The notes beneath the pieces were generated by a model. It searched no databases. It saw only the letters and a program-made list of their open reading frames with translations, and was not told where the DNA came from. Both the position numbers and the translations under genes were made by a program. DNA of 42,940 nt, taken from positions 1-42,940 of the forward strand of contig JBBFLK010000025.1 of the NCBI GenBank assembly GCA_037479115.1. The letters run 5' to 3'. Positions 1 to 11,026 of the stretch are shown piece after piece; the stretch's first letter is position 1, and each line of letters starts with the position of its first letter. Origin of the DNA: Anaerohalosphaeraceae bacterium (lineage in GTDB: Bacteria; Planctomycetota; Phycisphaerae; Sedimentisphaerales; Anaerohalosphaeraceae).

Positions 1-27
1 GCATCGCGCAAGTCTTGAATTTAGAAA

Positions 28-738
28 ATGCTAAAATTATTTTTTGGAAACGGCAAAGTTTTGAGAAAACTTTCAAGTTATCCAGATATTCACTATATAA
101 ACGAACTCCACTTGTCTGTATCTATGCGCTCTTTTCGGGCAGAAAATGTATCTTTATTTGTAAAACAACTCTTAGATCGGAAAAGTACAGACGCTCGGCG
201 TACTTTGTCAACCCTTGACCGCTATCCTATCGTTCTGACAAGAGATCTCTCTGCTGCTAAGTCATGGCTTCGGCAAAAAGCCAGAGGTACCGAGCGATAT
301 GGAATGGTGGTTTCTTCCCAAGCAGAGCGTCTAAAACCCTATGCCATCGATGTTAAATCCCCCATGAATCCTATCCATTGGTTTCTGAATGACAAGGACG
401 ATGTCCGGTCTTCATACTATCTCGAAGACGTGGCTACTGAGTTTGATATCCAAGGATTAGAGCTTGATTGGACATGCGTAGCGTGGGATGCTGATTTTCG
501 GTATTCCAATGATGGTTGGCAACATTGGGCTTTCAGTGGTAAACGTTGGAATCAAATAGTAAAACCTGAACGACGATTATACCAGCAAAACACGTACCGT
601 GTTTTGCTAACTCGAGCGAGGCAAGGAATGGTTCTTTTTGTTCCAATGGGTTGTAAAAACGACCCGACGCGAAACCCACAGTTTTATGAAAATACTTATC
701 GGTTCCTAAAAGAAGAAATTGGGATTCCTGAGATTTAG
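28..738 (+). pseudogene. C-terminal part of a DUF2075 (ATPase/helicase-like) protein, 5' end broken or cut
   Basis: The 236 readable residues match the C-terminal part of DUF2075 proteins, which are P-loop ATPases related to superfamily 1 helicases and often found near defence or mobile genes. Recognisable blocks are [68 protein letters not shown] and [17 protein letters not shown]; the last two are helicase motif V/VI-like. The Walker A and B region is absent. Only 27 bases lie upstream in the window, and the same frame contains stops at 16-18 and 22-24, so the gene is frameshifted, truncated, or enters in another frame. The ATG at 28 is simply the first in frame. Its base composition is more AT-rich than the genes to the right, which suggests transfer. 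Family assignment is confident; whether it is a pseudogene or a sequencing artefact is not settled. Confidence 0.65.
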
Positions 739-894
739 AAATTATGCGGCTAAGCTGTCAGAAACTCTTCCTTCTTTGTTTAATCGGATATTTCTTGAAT
801 AGTTTTTTGCTCTATTTTCCGATAGCTTTAAGAAAAACTCCCTTATTCGTAAAAGTGCACAGTTTTTTGATTCTACTATGCAATAAAAACACGC

Positions 895-1101
895 TTATGG
901 AAAAAGGACTATCCGTTTATGAGAATCATCTATACCAATCGACAAGTTAATATTTTCCATCATTGGCATATACTCATTCCCCTCTTCGTCTCTTGATAGC
1001 CATATCTGATAATCGTCAAAAGACTTCTTTTCAAGTTCAGATAGAACTTTTTTAAAATAACCGACAGTCATAATTGACAAATTATCATATCTTTTCTTCA
1101 T
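895..1101 (-). CDS. small hypothetical protein (68 aa)
   Basis: I do not recognise this family. The ATG at 1101 is chosen because AGGA lies eight bases upstream; a longer in-frame reading to 1173 exists but would overlap the upstream gene much more. The product is charged and soluble, with motifs such as YFKKVLSELEKKSFDDYQIWL and a hydrophobic end (KRIVLFP); no signal peptide or membrane segment is visible. The gene overlaps the 3' end of its upstream neighbour (stop at 1085) by about 17 bases, which implies translational coupling. Together they form a two-gene cassette in AT-rich DNA beside a broken DUF2075 gene. A toxin-antitoxin or immunity pair is possible but is only a guess from size and layout. 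Confidence 0.6.
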   Translation of the reverse strand: MKKRYDNLSIMTVGYFKKVLSELEKKSFDDYQIWLSRDEEGNEYMPMMENINLSIGIDDSHKRIVLFP

Positions 1102-1339
1102 AATCATTTTCCTGAGTTTCCTTTTGCTTTTCAATGTTACTGATGACGTATTGGTAATAATTTTTATTAGCAATTGCTTCTTGAGGATCTGAACATTCTT
1201 CTATGCAATCTGCTGATTGACAATAACCAGTTTCGATATACTCAATAGTAGCCTCCCAAATGTGCAGACGTTCATAGAGACATTCAAGAATGTGCTCCAC
1301 ATCATCCCGCTTTAAATATAATTTGACAAAACACCGCAT
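1085..1339 (-). CDS. small hypothetical protein (84 aa)
   Basis: This is an unrecognised small acidic protein. The start ATG at 1339 has AGGG seven bases upstream. The sequence looks largely helical (DDVEHILECLYERLHIWEA, then ANKNYYQYVISNIEKQKE) and has four cysteines, including CQSADCIEEC, which might bind a metal or may be incidental. It is the first gene of an overlapping pair with the 68-residue gene that follows, and both lie in the AT-rich left edge. There is no signal peptide and no clear enzyme motif. Coding status is supported by the ribosome site, the overlap and the codon usage typical of low-GC DNA; function is unknown. Confidence 0.6.
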   Translation of the reverse strand: MRCFVKLYLKRDDVEHILECLYERLHIWEATIEYIETGYCQSADCIEECSDPQEAIANKNYYQYVISNIEKQKETQENDYEEKI

Positions 1340-1532
1340 TTGTATCCCTTATGACATCTAATCCTGGCAATCTGACCTGAGAAATCAACGGACTATGAGT
1401 CACGGTGTGAAAATAAGAAGAAAGGAAAGAAATCTTTAACAGGGCTTAGAGGGATTTCCGCCTTCCTCCTTCACTCAAAACTTCGGAGGACAGGTCGCGG
1501 GAATAAGGGTGGATTTTGCCGGACTAATTATT

Positions 1533-5055
<3,523 letters not shown>

Positions 5056-5494
5056 AACAACCTGTGGAAACTTGCCGACAGCTGTATCTTATCGGAAGAA
5101 ATTTTTTTCAAAAACAAAAAATTTTCCTAAATGAAACAAGCCGTTCTCTGTCAGAACCTATTCGAAAAGAGTCCCGAAGGAAATCGGTGGAAGAGTTTTT
5201 TCGAACTCTCTTGTCTACGGGCATGAAAGAGGGGTTTTGACGCATTTTAAGAAATGATTGTTTTTGACGAGAACGGCTGAATGCATACGGTTCATTGAAA
5301 GAACCAAGAGCCTTTTGTATGCCTTCGGAAGAGAAATGGACCGTCAAAACGCCGCATCTCTGATGAAAAAAATGAAGGAAGATTGAACTTTTTGTCGATA
5401 ATTCTGTATAATCACCATCGATGAAATGCTCTTTGTCAAAGCCAAGACAGCAAAGAAAAAAGTACAGATAAACCCGAAAGGAGGTGACTGAAGA
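5056..5494. other. 439-bp intergenic region between nadD and the lysine-rich micro-gene
   Basis: No convincing protein gene is visible here on either strand; the open frames crossing it are short and lack ribosome sites. It holds the 5' side of nadD (minus) and, near its right end, a clear sigma70-like promoter (5383-5412) reading into the micro-gene. The rest is AT-rich with no further structure that I can support. Confidence 0.5.
5383..5412 (+). promoter_or_regulatory. sigma70-like promoter of the lysine-rich micro-gene
   Basis: TTGAAC (5383-5388), an 18-base spacer and a perfect TATAAT (5407-5412). Transcription would begin near 5419, leaving a leader of about 75 bases before the ATG at 5495. 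Confidence 0.7.
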
Positions 5495-5566
5495 ATGGCA
5501 AAGAAAGCCGCAAAGAAAGCCGCCAAGAAAACAGCCAAGAAGAAAGTCGCCAAGAAGAAAAAATAA
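5495..5566 (+). CDS. 23-residue lysine/alanine-rich peptide (histone H1 tail-like)
   Basis: An ATG at 5495 opens a 24-codon frame ending in TAA at 5566. The product starts MAKKAAKKAAKKTAKKK and ends VAKKKK; it consists only of Met, Ala, Lys, Thr and Val. The start is preceded by a near-perfect Shine-Dalgarno sequence (AAAGGAGGTGA, 5478-5488), a sigma70-like promoter lies at 5383-5412, and a perfect 16-bp hairpin terminator follows at 5589-5630, so it is a complete monocistronic unit. The composition resembles the C-terminal tails of bacterial histone H1-like and HU-tail proteins, so binding to nucleic acid is a reasonable inference. It could instead be the remnant of a longer H1-like gene, but nothing upstream continues the frame. 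Confidence 0.7.
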   Translation: MAKKAAKKAAKKTAKKKVAKKKK

Positions 5567-5588
5567 CACCCACACAACTGTGGCGCAC

Positions 5589-5630
5589 AAAGAGGGTTTT
5601 GCAGGAACTGCAAAATCCTCTTTTGTTTTT
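5589..5630 (+). terminator. rho-independent terminator after the micro-gene
   Basis: The arms 5589-5604 and 5608-5623 pair over 16 bp (one G-U) around a GAA loop, followed by TGTTTTT. It is oriented for plus-strand transcription and ends the micro-gene transcript. Confidence 0.9.
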
Positions 5631-5702
5631 CGGACAGACCCCCCTAAAATTATTTGGTAGTCCCTAAAGAAAAAGTTTTATAAGTATTTGTTAACAAATG
5701 AT

Positions 5703-6266
5703 TTAATAAATGCTTCCGCCTTCGCTGGCATACTGGTGAATCACATCAGCCGCCTCCTGCCGCAGCAGGTCCAGATGAACGTTGATTCCCCTCTTCTCCA
5801 GACCCGCACACCAATCTGAAGGTTTGTGTCCTTCATCAAACCCGGCTCTGCGTGCGTCTTCCTCGCGGGCGGCACAGACCACATAAGAGATACCTGACCA
5901 CGGAATCGCCCCCAGACACATCGCACAGGGCTGGCAGGAGGAATACAATTCATAGCGTCCGCCTGAAGGACAGGAAAGCCGGTGTTTGCCGACAGTCTTC
6001 TGGGCCAGAGAAAGGGCCGTAATTTCCGCATGGGCGATACTCAGACCGCAGGAAGCAACCAGATTGACGCCCGCGGAAATCAATCGTCCGCTGTTTTGTT
6101 CAAAGACAGCGGCGGCAAACGGTCCGCCGGTGCCGTGTTCGATGTTCATCCGGGACAGGCCGATGACCCATTTCATCTTTGCTTCGGCGGAGGGGAATGA
6201 TGGCTGGAAGGACTGCAGAAGATCCTGCAGCCACACCGGCAGGCTGACGGAAAAGACTGTTTCCAT
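5703..6266 (-). CDS. zinc-dependent nucleoside/guanine deaminase family protein
   Basis: This belongs to the cytidine/deoxycytidylate deaminase superfamily (COG0590-like: guanine deaminase, TadA and relatives). The zinc site is intact: H79-A-E81 in AHAEITAL, with E81 as the proton shuttle, and the cysteines C114 and C117 in CQPCAMCLGAI. Length is 187 residues, and an N-terminal stretch of about 30 residues precedes the core. The block GGPFAAAVFEQNSGRLISAGVNLV matches GuaD-type enzymes better than tRNA deaminase TadA, so hydrolytic deamination of a free base or nucleoside is likely, but the substrate cannot be fixed. It is transcribed away from the nitrilase-family gene at 6405. Confidence 0.88.
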   Translation of the reverse strand: METVFSVSLPVWLQDLLQSFQPSFPSAEAKMKWVIGLSRMNIEHGTGGPFAAAVFEQNSGRLISAGVNLVASCGLSIAHAEITALSLAQKTVGKHRLSCPSGGRYELYSSCQPCAMCLGAIPWSGISYVVCAAREEDARRAGFDEGHKPSDWCAGLEKRGINVHLDLLRQEAADVIHQYASEGGSIY

Positions 6267-6404
6267 TTCTCTTATCCTTTCTTACGGCTGGGCCGAAGCG
6301 GGCCTGTTTTTGCTTGCTTTTATCCCTTGGGATGATAGGTTTTTCTTTATCTGAAAAGGCTTTGGACGAAATCGCAAGACTTTTTTGAGTTTGGCAGCTG
6401 AATC

Positions 6405-7259
6405 ATGACGATACAGGGACAATTCCGAACGGCCACCTGTCAGTTTCCGGTGTGTTCTGATATTGCAGCCAATGCGGAACACATCCGCTCGCTGATGAAG
6501 CAAGCCGCCCGGGAAGGGGCGGATGTTGTTCATTTTTCCGAGTGTGCCCTCAGCGGGTATGCGAGCGTGGATTTTGAGACGTTTGAGGGCTTCGACTGGG
6601 ACCTGCTCCAAAAGGAGACCTTGACGATTGCGGCGCTGGCGTCAGAGCTGCGGATTTGGGTGGTTTTGGGGTCGAGTCATCGGCTTACGGCACCGCATAA
6701 ACCGCACAATAGTCTTTATTTGATCAGTCCGGAAGGGAAGATTGCCGACCGCTATGACAAACGGTTCTGCACGGAATGGGATTTGAAACACTACACACCC
6801 GGCAATCACTTTGTCTATTTTAACATTCACGGGATAAAATGTTCTTTGCTAATTTGTTTTGACCTTCGGTTTCCGGAGCTGTATCGGGCGCTGTACAAAG
6901 AAGGGGTCAAGGTGATTTTTCAATCCTTTTATAATGCCCGCCAGCAGGGCCCGAGCATCCATTCCGAAATTATGCGTCAGACGATGCAGGCCAATGCGGC
7001 CGACAACGGATTCTGGGTGAGCATGTCCAACTCCTGCGGCTGGTACTGTCCGTATCCGTCCTGCTTTATCCAGCCCGATGGGCGAATTCTTGCTCAATGC
7101 CCGGAGCATCAGGAGGGGATGATTGTCAACACGGTGGATTTGAGTCAGACATTTTATGACCCGTCCGGGCCATTCCGGGATTTGGCAATTCAGGGGATTT
7201 TGACCAATGGTCCGGGAGAGATTGCCGATGAACGGTCTGGCAATCGAACCTGTTTATGA
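6405..7259 (+). CDS. carbon-nitrogen hydrolase (nitrilase superfamily)
   Basis: The protein carries the full Glu-Lys-Cys catalytic triad of the nitrilase superfamily: E46 in SECALSGY, K119 in RYDKRFC and C151 in LICFDLRFPE. Such enzymes hydrolyse amides, nitriles or N-carbamoyl compounds in the cytosol. Length is 284 residues, within the family's usual range. The extra tail after about residue 260 (GILTNGPGEIADERSG) is not informative. The ATG at 6405 is used although its ribosome site is weak. The last 6 bases overlap the 3' end of the convergent XylR-type regulator. The substrate is unknown, and no neighbouring gene points to one. Confidence 0.9.
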   Translation: MTIQGQFRTATCQFPVCSDIAANAEHIRSLMKQAAREGADVVHFSECALSGYASVDFETFEGFDWDLLQKETLTIAALASELRIWVVLGSSHRLTAPHKPHNSLYLISPEGKIADRYDKRFCTEWDLKHYTPGNHFVYFNIHGIKCSLLICFDLRFPELYRALYKEGVKVIFQSFYNARQQGPSIHSEIMRQTMQANAADNGFWVSMSNSCGWYCPYPSCFIQPDGRILAQCPEHQEGMIVNTVDLSQTFYDPSGPFRDLAIQGILTNGPGEIADERSGNRTCL

Positions 7260-8447
7260 AGGGCTGCGGTGAAGCTGGCGGTATTTGTGGGGAAGCATTC
7301 CGGTGATTTCCAGAAATGCCCGCCGCATATTGGAGGTATAGTGAAAACCCGAGCGAAGGGCGACGGTTTCAATCGGCAGGTTGGTTTCGAGCAGGAGGGT
7401 CCGGGCCAGTTCGAAATGCGCTCGAATGATTTCTTCGTGGATAGACCGTCCCAGGGCCCGCTGGAATTTCATCTGGAGCGTGCGTTTGCTGATGCAGAGC
7501 TGCTCGGCGATTTCGTCAACCTGCATCGGGTGGGAGGCATGGCTTCGGATGTACCGCAGGGCCTTGATGAGTTCTTCATCCTCCAGGGCATAGATATCGG
7601 TGGAGCCGCGTTCCCGGACCCCGGCGGGCTGGATGCGAATCCACTGCCCTCGCATCTGTTCCTTGCCGCTGATAATGTCGTCCATCAGCCGAGCGGCCTC
7701 ATAGCCGGCTGTTTTAAAATTGAAGGCGATGCTCGACAGCGGAGGGGTGCACAGATTGCAAATGGCCTGGTCATCATCCACCCCCAGCAGAGCGATTTCC
7801 TCTGGAATCCGCAGGCCCGCTTCGGCGGCGACAGTGCTCAGATGACAGGCCAGCACATCATTGCTCACCAGAACGGCAATGGGTTTAGGCAGACGCCTGA
7901 GCCAGTCTATCAGAGGCTGCTGTCCTTTCTGGAGGATGGTGTCAATCCACAGTTTCGCCGGCGGTACCGATTCCGTCCGTATTGGACGCGGGCTGCTTTG
8001 AAAGGTATGGAGCCGGCCGCCGTCCTGTTCGACATACCGCCGGAATGATTCCATTCTTTCGGTGGACCATCGGGCCTCGCTGATGCCGAAAAAGGCGAAT
8101 TGACTGAATTTTTTGCTCTGGAAATATTCGTAGGCCGTCCGGGCGATCTGGTCGGGGTCTGCACTGATATAAGGAATCGAGAGCAAGTTTTGAAGGGTCG
8201 AAAATGCGATAATCGGCATCTTGATTTTCAGGATTTGCTGGGCCATCATCGAAGTTTGGATGTTGGCAAAGGCCCCCTTGCAGCCGCGTTCTTTCAGGAA
8301 TTCGAGTGATTCCAGAGAAGAGTCCGCCCAAATGATTAAATCCCAATCGCCCTTGTCGCGGATATAATCGGTAATTCCCGACATAATGCCTTGAGTGTTG
8401 TGGGTGATGTGGCTGTAGGCAAAGGCGATTTTATTTTTTGGCTTCAT
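7254..8447 (-). CDS. XylR-type AraC-family transcriptional regulator with sugar-binding domain
   Basis: A cytoplasmic DNA-binding regulator of about 397 residues. The N-terminal ~270 residues are a LacI/periplasmic-binding-protein-like ligand domain (IAFAYSHITHNTQGIMSGITDYIRD; VLVSNDVLACHLSTVAAEAGLRIPEEIALLGVDDD). The C-terminal ~100 residues are an AraC double helix-turn-helix (DEIAEQLCISKRTLQMKFQRALG and TVALRSGFHYTSNMRRAFLEITG). This is the architecture of E. coli XylR. The start at 8447 (MKPKNKIAF) is preferred to the upstream in-frame codon at 8528, which would add a non-homologous Cys-rich stretch. It diverges from the first prepilin gene of the pectin region, and a perfect palindrome TTTTGCGCAAAA lies 24 bases upstream of its start, suggesting autoregulation. 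It probably senses a pectin-derived sugar (inference). Confidence 0.92.
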   Translation of the reverse strand: MKPKNKIAFAYSHITHNTQGIMSGITDYIRDKGDWDLIIWADSSLESLEFLKERGCKGAFANIQTSMMAQQILKIKMPIIAFSTLQNLLSIPYISADPDQIARTAYEYFQSKKFSQFAFFGISEARWSTERMESFRRYVEQDGGRLHTFQSSPRPIRTESVPPAKLWIDTILQKGQQPLIDWLRRLPKPIAVLVSNDVLACHLSTVAAEAGLRIPEEIALLGVDDDQAICNLCTPPLSSIAFNFKTAGYEAARLMDDIISGKEQMRGQWIRIQPAGVRERGSTDIYALEDEELIKALRYIRSHASHPMQVDEIAEQLCISKRTLQMKFQRALGRSIHEEIIRAHFELARTLLLETNLPIETVALRSGFHYTSNMRRAFLEITGMLPHKYRQLHRSPS

Positions 8448-8470
8448 TTTTGACGGCTGCGGCAAAAGAG

Positions 8471-8482
8471 TTTTGCGCAAAA
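8471..8482. promoter_or_regulatory. 12-bp palindrome, candidate operator upstream of the XylR-type gene
   Basis: TTTTGCGCAAAA is a perfect palindrome, 24 bases before the regulator start at 8447. Its core TTGCGCAAAAT recurs at 8613 and, with one change, at 25666, both upstream of prepilin-like genes. Binding by the adjacent regulator is inferred. Confidence 0.5.
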
Positions 8483-8612
8483 TAAATCCACAACAGACAA
8501 AAATACATCCGTGATTCCAAAAAGTCAATTAGAAATCAGACAAATGGCGACCAAGTGTATCTTAAAAACGGCTGCGGGCGTTTTCTCTCTTATCTTTATA
8601 AAATACAAGTCC

Positions 8613-8681
8613 TTGCGCAAAATCGTCTTTTTTTAAGCGCGAGATTGCCTTGTTCATCGGCTTTTGACAATCGAAAATAGC
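8613..8681 (+). promoter_or_regulatory. conserved 69-bp upstream element, copy 1
   Basis: The element holds TTGCGCAAAAT (8613-8623), a T-tract (8628-8634), AGATTGCCTTGT (8642-8653) and AATAGC ending at 8681. The same blocks occur with identical spacing at 25666-25734, although the DNA between them differs. It ends 55 bases before the prepilin-like gene at 8737, so it is a likely promoter/operator shared by both genes. Confidence 0.6.
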
Positions 8682-8736
8682 TGGTGTCGTAGATTTCTTT
8701 GATTGTAACCGATACCTTGCAGGAAAAGGGGATGCT

Positions 8737-9546
8737 ATGATGAAAAAAGCTTTTACCCTGATTGAGCTGCTGGTTGTCATTGCGATTATTGCGCTGCTTT
8801 TGTCAATCCTGCTGCCGGGGCTGAAAACGGCTAAGGACATCTCCAAGCGGATGATTTGTGCCTCGCGCCTTCGTCAGGTGGGGATTGCGATGCGTTCTTA
8901 CTCGCAGACCTACCCCTTCCTTCCGGATGCGGTGGACCGAAACGGCCGGCAGGAATCGGGGCACGGCTATGCGGTGTATCGAGGAGACAAGCCAGAGTGG
9001 ATTCTGGACAACGGCAAGCCGATCCCGATTCGCTGGGCGAAACTGTATGAAAGCGGTTTTATGGAAGAACCGAAGATTTTTTACTGTCCGGGCAACCGCC
9101 TGGAACTGTATCAATATGAATCCTATTGCAACCCGGCTCCGTGGGGGACGCTTCCGCAGGAATTTAACGCCCGCAACGGCAGCAACCAATGGGTCCGCAT
9201 CGGCTTTACCTATTTTCCCATCGCCCGCAATCCGGTGATGTCCACGACCATTTATGCGCCGGCGGAGTTTCCCAAGAAGTTTACAGACCTGCATCCGTCT
9301 CTGCCGTATGCGACGGATGTCTTGTGGGGTCGAAGGAATCTTAGTCATCAGCGTCTTCAGAATTCCGGTTCGGAGTTTAAGGCCTCCAACAATTATTCCG
9401 TCAATGCGCTCTATGCCGATGCTCATGTGAGCAACTGCAAGAATCCGGAGGTCTTCAAGCATGAGGTCTGGGACCGATTCGACAGCAGCCAGGTTAATTA
9501 TAATGAATATTACTACATTATTTTTCGTCTGATTGGAGGCCTGTAG
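8737..9546 (+). CDS. prepilin-type N-terminal methylation domain protein (type II secretion pseudopilin-like)
   Basis: Residues 1-30 ([20 protein letters not shown]) are a class III prepilin signal: a short basic leader, a cleavage site before FTLIE, and a hydrophobic helix that serves as membrane anchor. The residue before the cleavage site is Ala rather than the usual Gly. The remaining ~240 residues form a globular periplasmic or extracellular domain of a type common in Planctomycetota, containing IFYCPGN and, near the end, YSVNALYADAHVSNC, a variant of the H-x-DG-type motif. The ATG at 8737 follows AAAAGGGGA. It is the first gene of the plus-strand pectin run and 59 bases before the oxidoreductase. 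The exact role is unknown. Confidence 0.85.
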   Translation: MMKKAFTLIELLVVIAIIALLLSILLPGLKTAKDISKRMICASRLRQVGIAMRSYSQTYPFLPDAVDRNGRQESGHGYAVYRGDKPEWILDNGKPIPIRWAKLYESGFMEEPKIFYCPGNRLELYQYESYCNPAPWGTLPQEFNARNGSNQWVRIGFTYFPIARNPVMSTTIYAPAEFPKKFTDLHPSLPYATDVLWGRRNLSHQRLQNSGSEFKASNNYSVNALYADAHVSNCKNPEVFKHEVWDRFDSSQVNYNEYYYIIFRLIGGL

Positions 9547-9605
9547 GTTTTCCCTGATTTTGGAGCTTTAGGAAGCGATAGGCATCACAGCGAGAAGGTC
9601 CGCGT

Positions 9606-10823
9606 ATGATTCCGGTTGCCGTCATAGGTACAGAGGGGTATGCTTACAAACAGCTGGAGCGGATTTTCTTTTTAAATACCTGCTTTGAGGTGGTGGGGGT
9701 CTGCAGTGAGCCGAACCGGCGCGAGCAGGGCTACCGGATGTGCGTCGAGCGGGGGATAGAGATTTTCGATGATGTCCGGAGTCTGCTGGAGGCGGTCCGG
9801 CCGCGGGCAAAGGCGGTTTTTATTTTTACCGGAATTGACAGCCATTATCAGTATGCCCGGCAGTGTCTGGAGCAGGGGTTTGAGGTCTTTTTGGAAAAGC
9901 CGCCGGTTCCGACCATTCAGCAGATGGATGATTTGATTGCTTTGGAGGAACAGACCGGGCGTCGTGTGGCGGTGCTGTTTCAATATTTATACAGCGGAAT
10001 CGTTCAGACGCTCAAGCGACGGATTGTCTCGGGTGAATTTGGACAGGTGCGGCGGGTTCGTTCCCTGGCGGCCTGGCAGCGGCCGGATGCCTATTTTCGG
10101 CGGAATCACTGGTGCGGCACGGTGCGGACCTCCTGCGGAGAATGGGTGCTGGACGGAACGCTGAACAATCCACAGGCCCATGTTTTGAGCAATTCGCTGT
10201 ATCTGGCGGGTTCGCAGGCGGACCAGATGGCATATCCGCTGGTGGTGGAAGCCGAGCTGTACCGCGTGCATGAGATTGAGTCCGAGGACACCAGCAGCAT
10301 GCGGATTGTGTGCGAAAACGGCTGCGTGCTGATTCATAATACCACGCTCTGTTCGGCCTCGGAAGTTCGCAGCGAAACGGTGGTAGAGTGTGAGCGGGCA
10401 ACGATTACGTACCGCAATTTCAATCAGGCCCAGATTGTGTTTAAGGACGGCCGCCAGGCGGAGTTTCTGGAAGAGTCGGAAGACCCGCGGATGGAGATGC
10501 TTAAGGATGTGGCGTTCTGCTTTGAGACGGGCCGTCCTTATAAGGTGCCGCTGTCGCTGTGCCGTCCGTTTACGCTGTGTGTGAACGGGGCGTTTGATTC
10601 GAGCGGGGAGCCGGCGGATATCGACCCGGCTCACGTGGTCAAAAGCCGTCATAACGGGCTGCCGATTACGCTGATTAAGGATATTGTGCCGATTATGCAG
10701 CGGGCCCATTCGAGCTGCCAGCTGCTGTCCGAAATTCAGGTGCCCTGGGCCCGGCGGGGGCGTCCGATTGTGATGAAGGAATATTCAAGTTTTCCCGGTC
10801 AGCGGGTGTCGTGGGAAAGCTGA
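9606..10823 (+). CDS. Gfo/Idh/MocA family NAD(P)-dependent oxidoreductase
   Basis: A cytosolic sugar or polyol dehydrogenase-like protein of 405 residues. The Rossmann fold is at the N-terminus (VAVIGTEGYAYKQLERIF, with GTEGYA as a variant dinucleotide-binding loop), and the family EKP motif is clear in VFLEKPPVPT, its Lys usually serving in catalysis. The rest matches the C-terminal beta-sheet substrate domain (GEFGQVRRVRS). Lack of a signal peptide indicates cytoplasmic action. It lies between the prepilin-like gene and the secreted triple-domain enzyme, so it may process sugars released from pectin side chains, such as rhamnose, fucose or galactose derivatives (inference). AAGG precedes the ATG. 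Confidence 0.88.
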   Translation: MIPVAVIGTEGYAYKQLERIFFLNTCFEVVGVCSEPNRREQGYRMCVERGIEIFDDVRSLLEAVRPRAKAVFIFTGIDSHYQYARQCLEQGFEVFLEKPPVPTIQQMDDLIALEEQTGRRVAVLFQYLYSGIVQTLKRRIVSGEFGQVRRVRSLAAWQRPDAYFRRNHWCGTVRTSCGEWVLDGTLNNPQAHVLSNSLYLAGSQADQMAYPLVVEAELYRVHEIESEDTSSMRIVCENGCVLIHNTTLCSASEVRSETVVECERATITYRNFNQAQIVFKDGRQAEFLEESEDPRMEMLKDVAFCFETGRPYKVPLSLCRPFTLCVNGAFDSSGEPADIDPAHVVKSRHNGLPITLIKDIVPIMQRAHSSCQLLSEIQVPWARRGRPIVMKEYSSFPGQRVSWES

Positions 10824-11026
10824 CCCCGCCGGCCGCATCTGTCTGTACCTTGAATTTCTTCTCGGGCGGAGGGAGGGGGTGTTTTGTCTTTGCAGAGATT
10901 GGAAGAGTTTGAAGGATAGTTCGAAACCGGTTCTGCGGGCTGGCGGGGCAGGTTGGATTGCGGTAAACTGGGGTGCATCCGCTGCCTCCCGAGTCCGATT
11001 TGTGCCGGTTTGAAGGCGATGAAACA

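Noticed and set aside
744-950. 68-codon plus-strand frame after the DUF2075 fragment
   Set aside because: It overlaps the antisense small gene, has no ribosome site, and is an AT-rich hydrophobic translation with no match I know.
1340-1532. Possible tRNA or attachment-site remnant at the composition boundary
   Set aside because: I looked for a cloverleaf or CCA end near GGACTATGAGTC but could not fold one with acceptor and T arms, so no RNA gene is claimed.
6282-6611. Minus-strand frame upstream of the nitrilase-family gene
   Set aside because: It overlaps the start of the clear nitrilase gene on the other strand and shows no motif.
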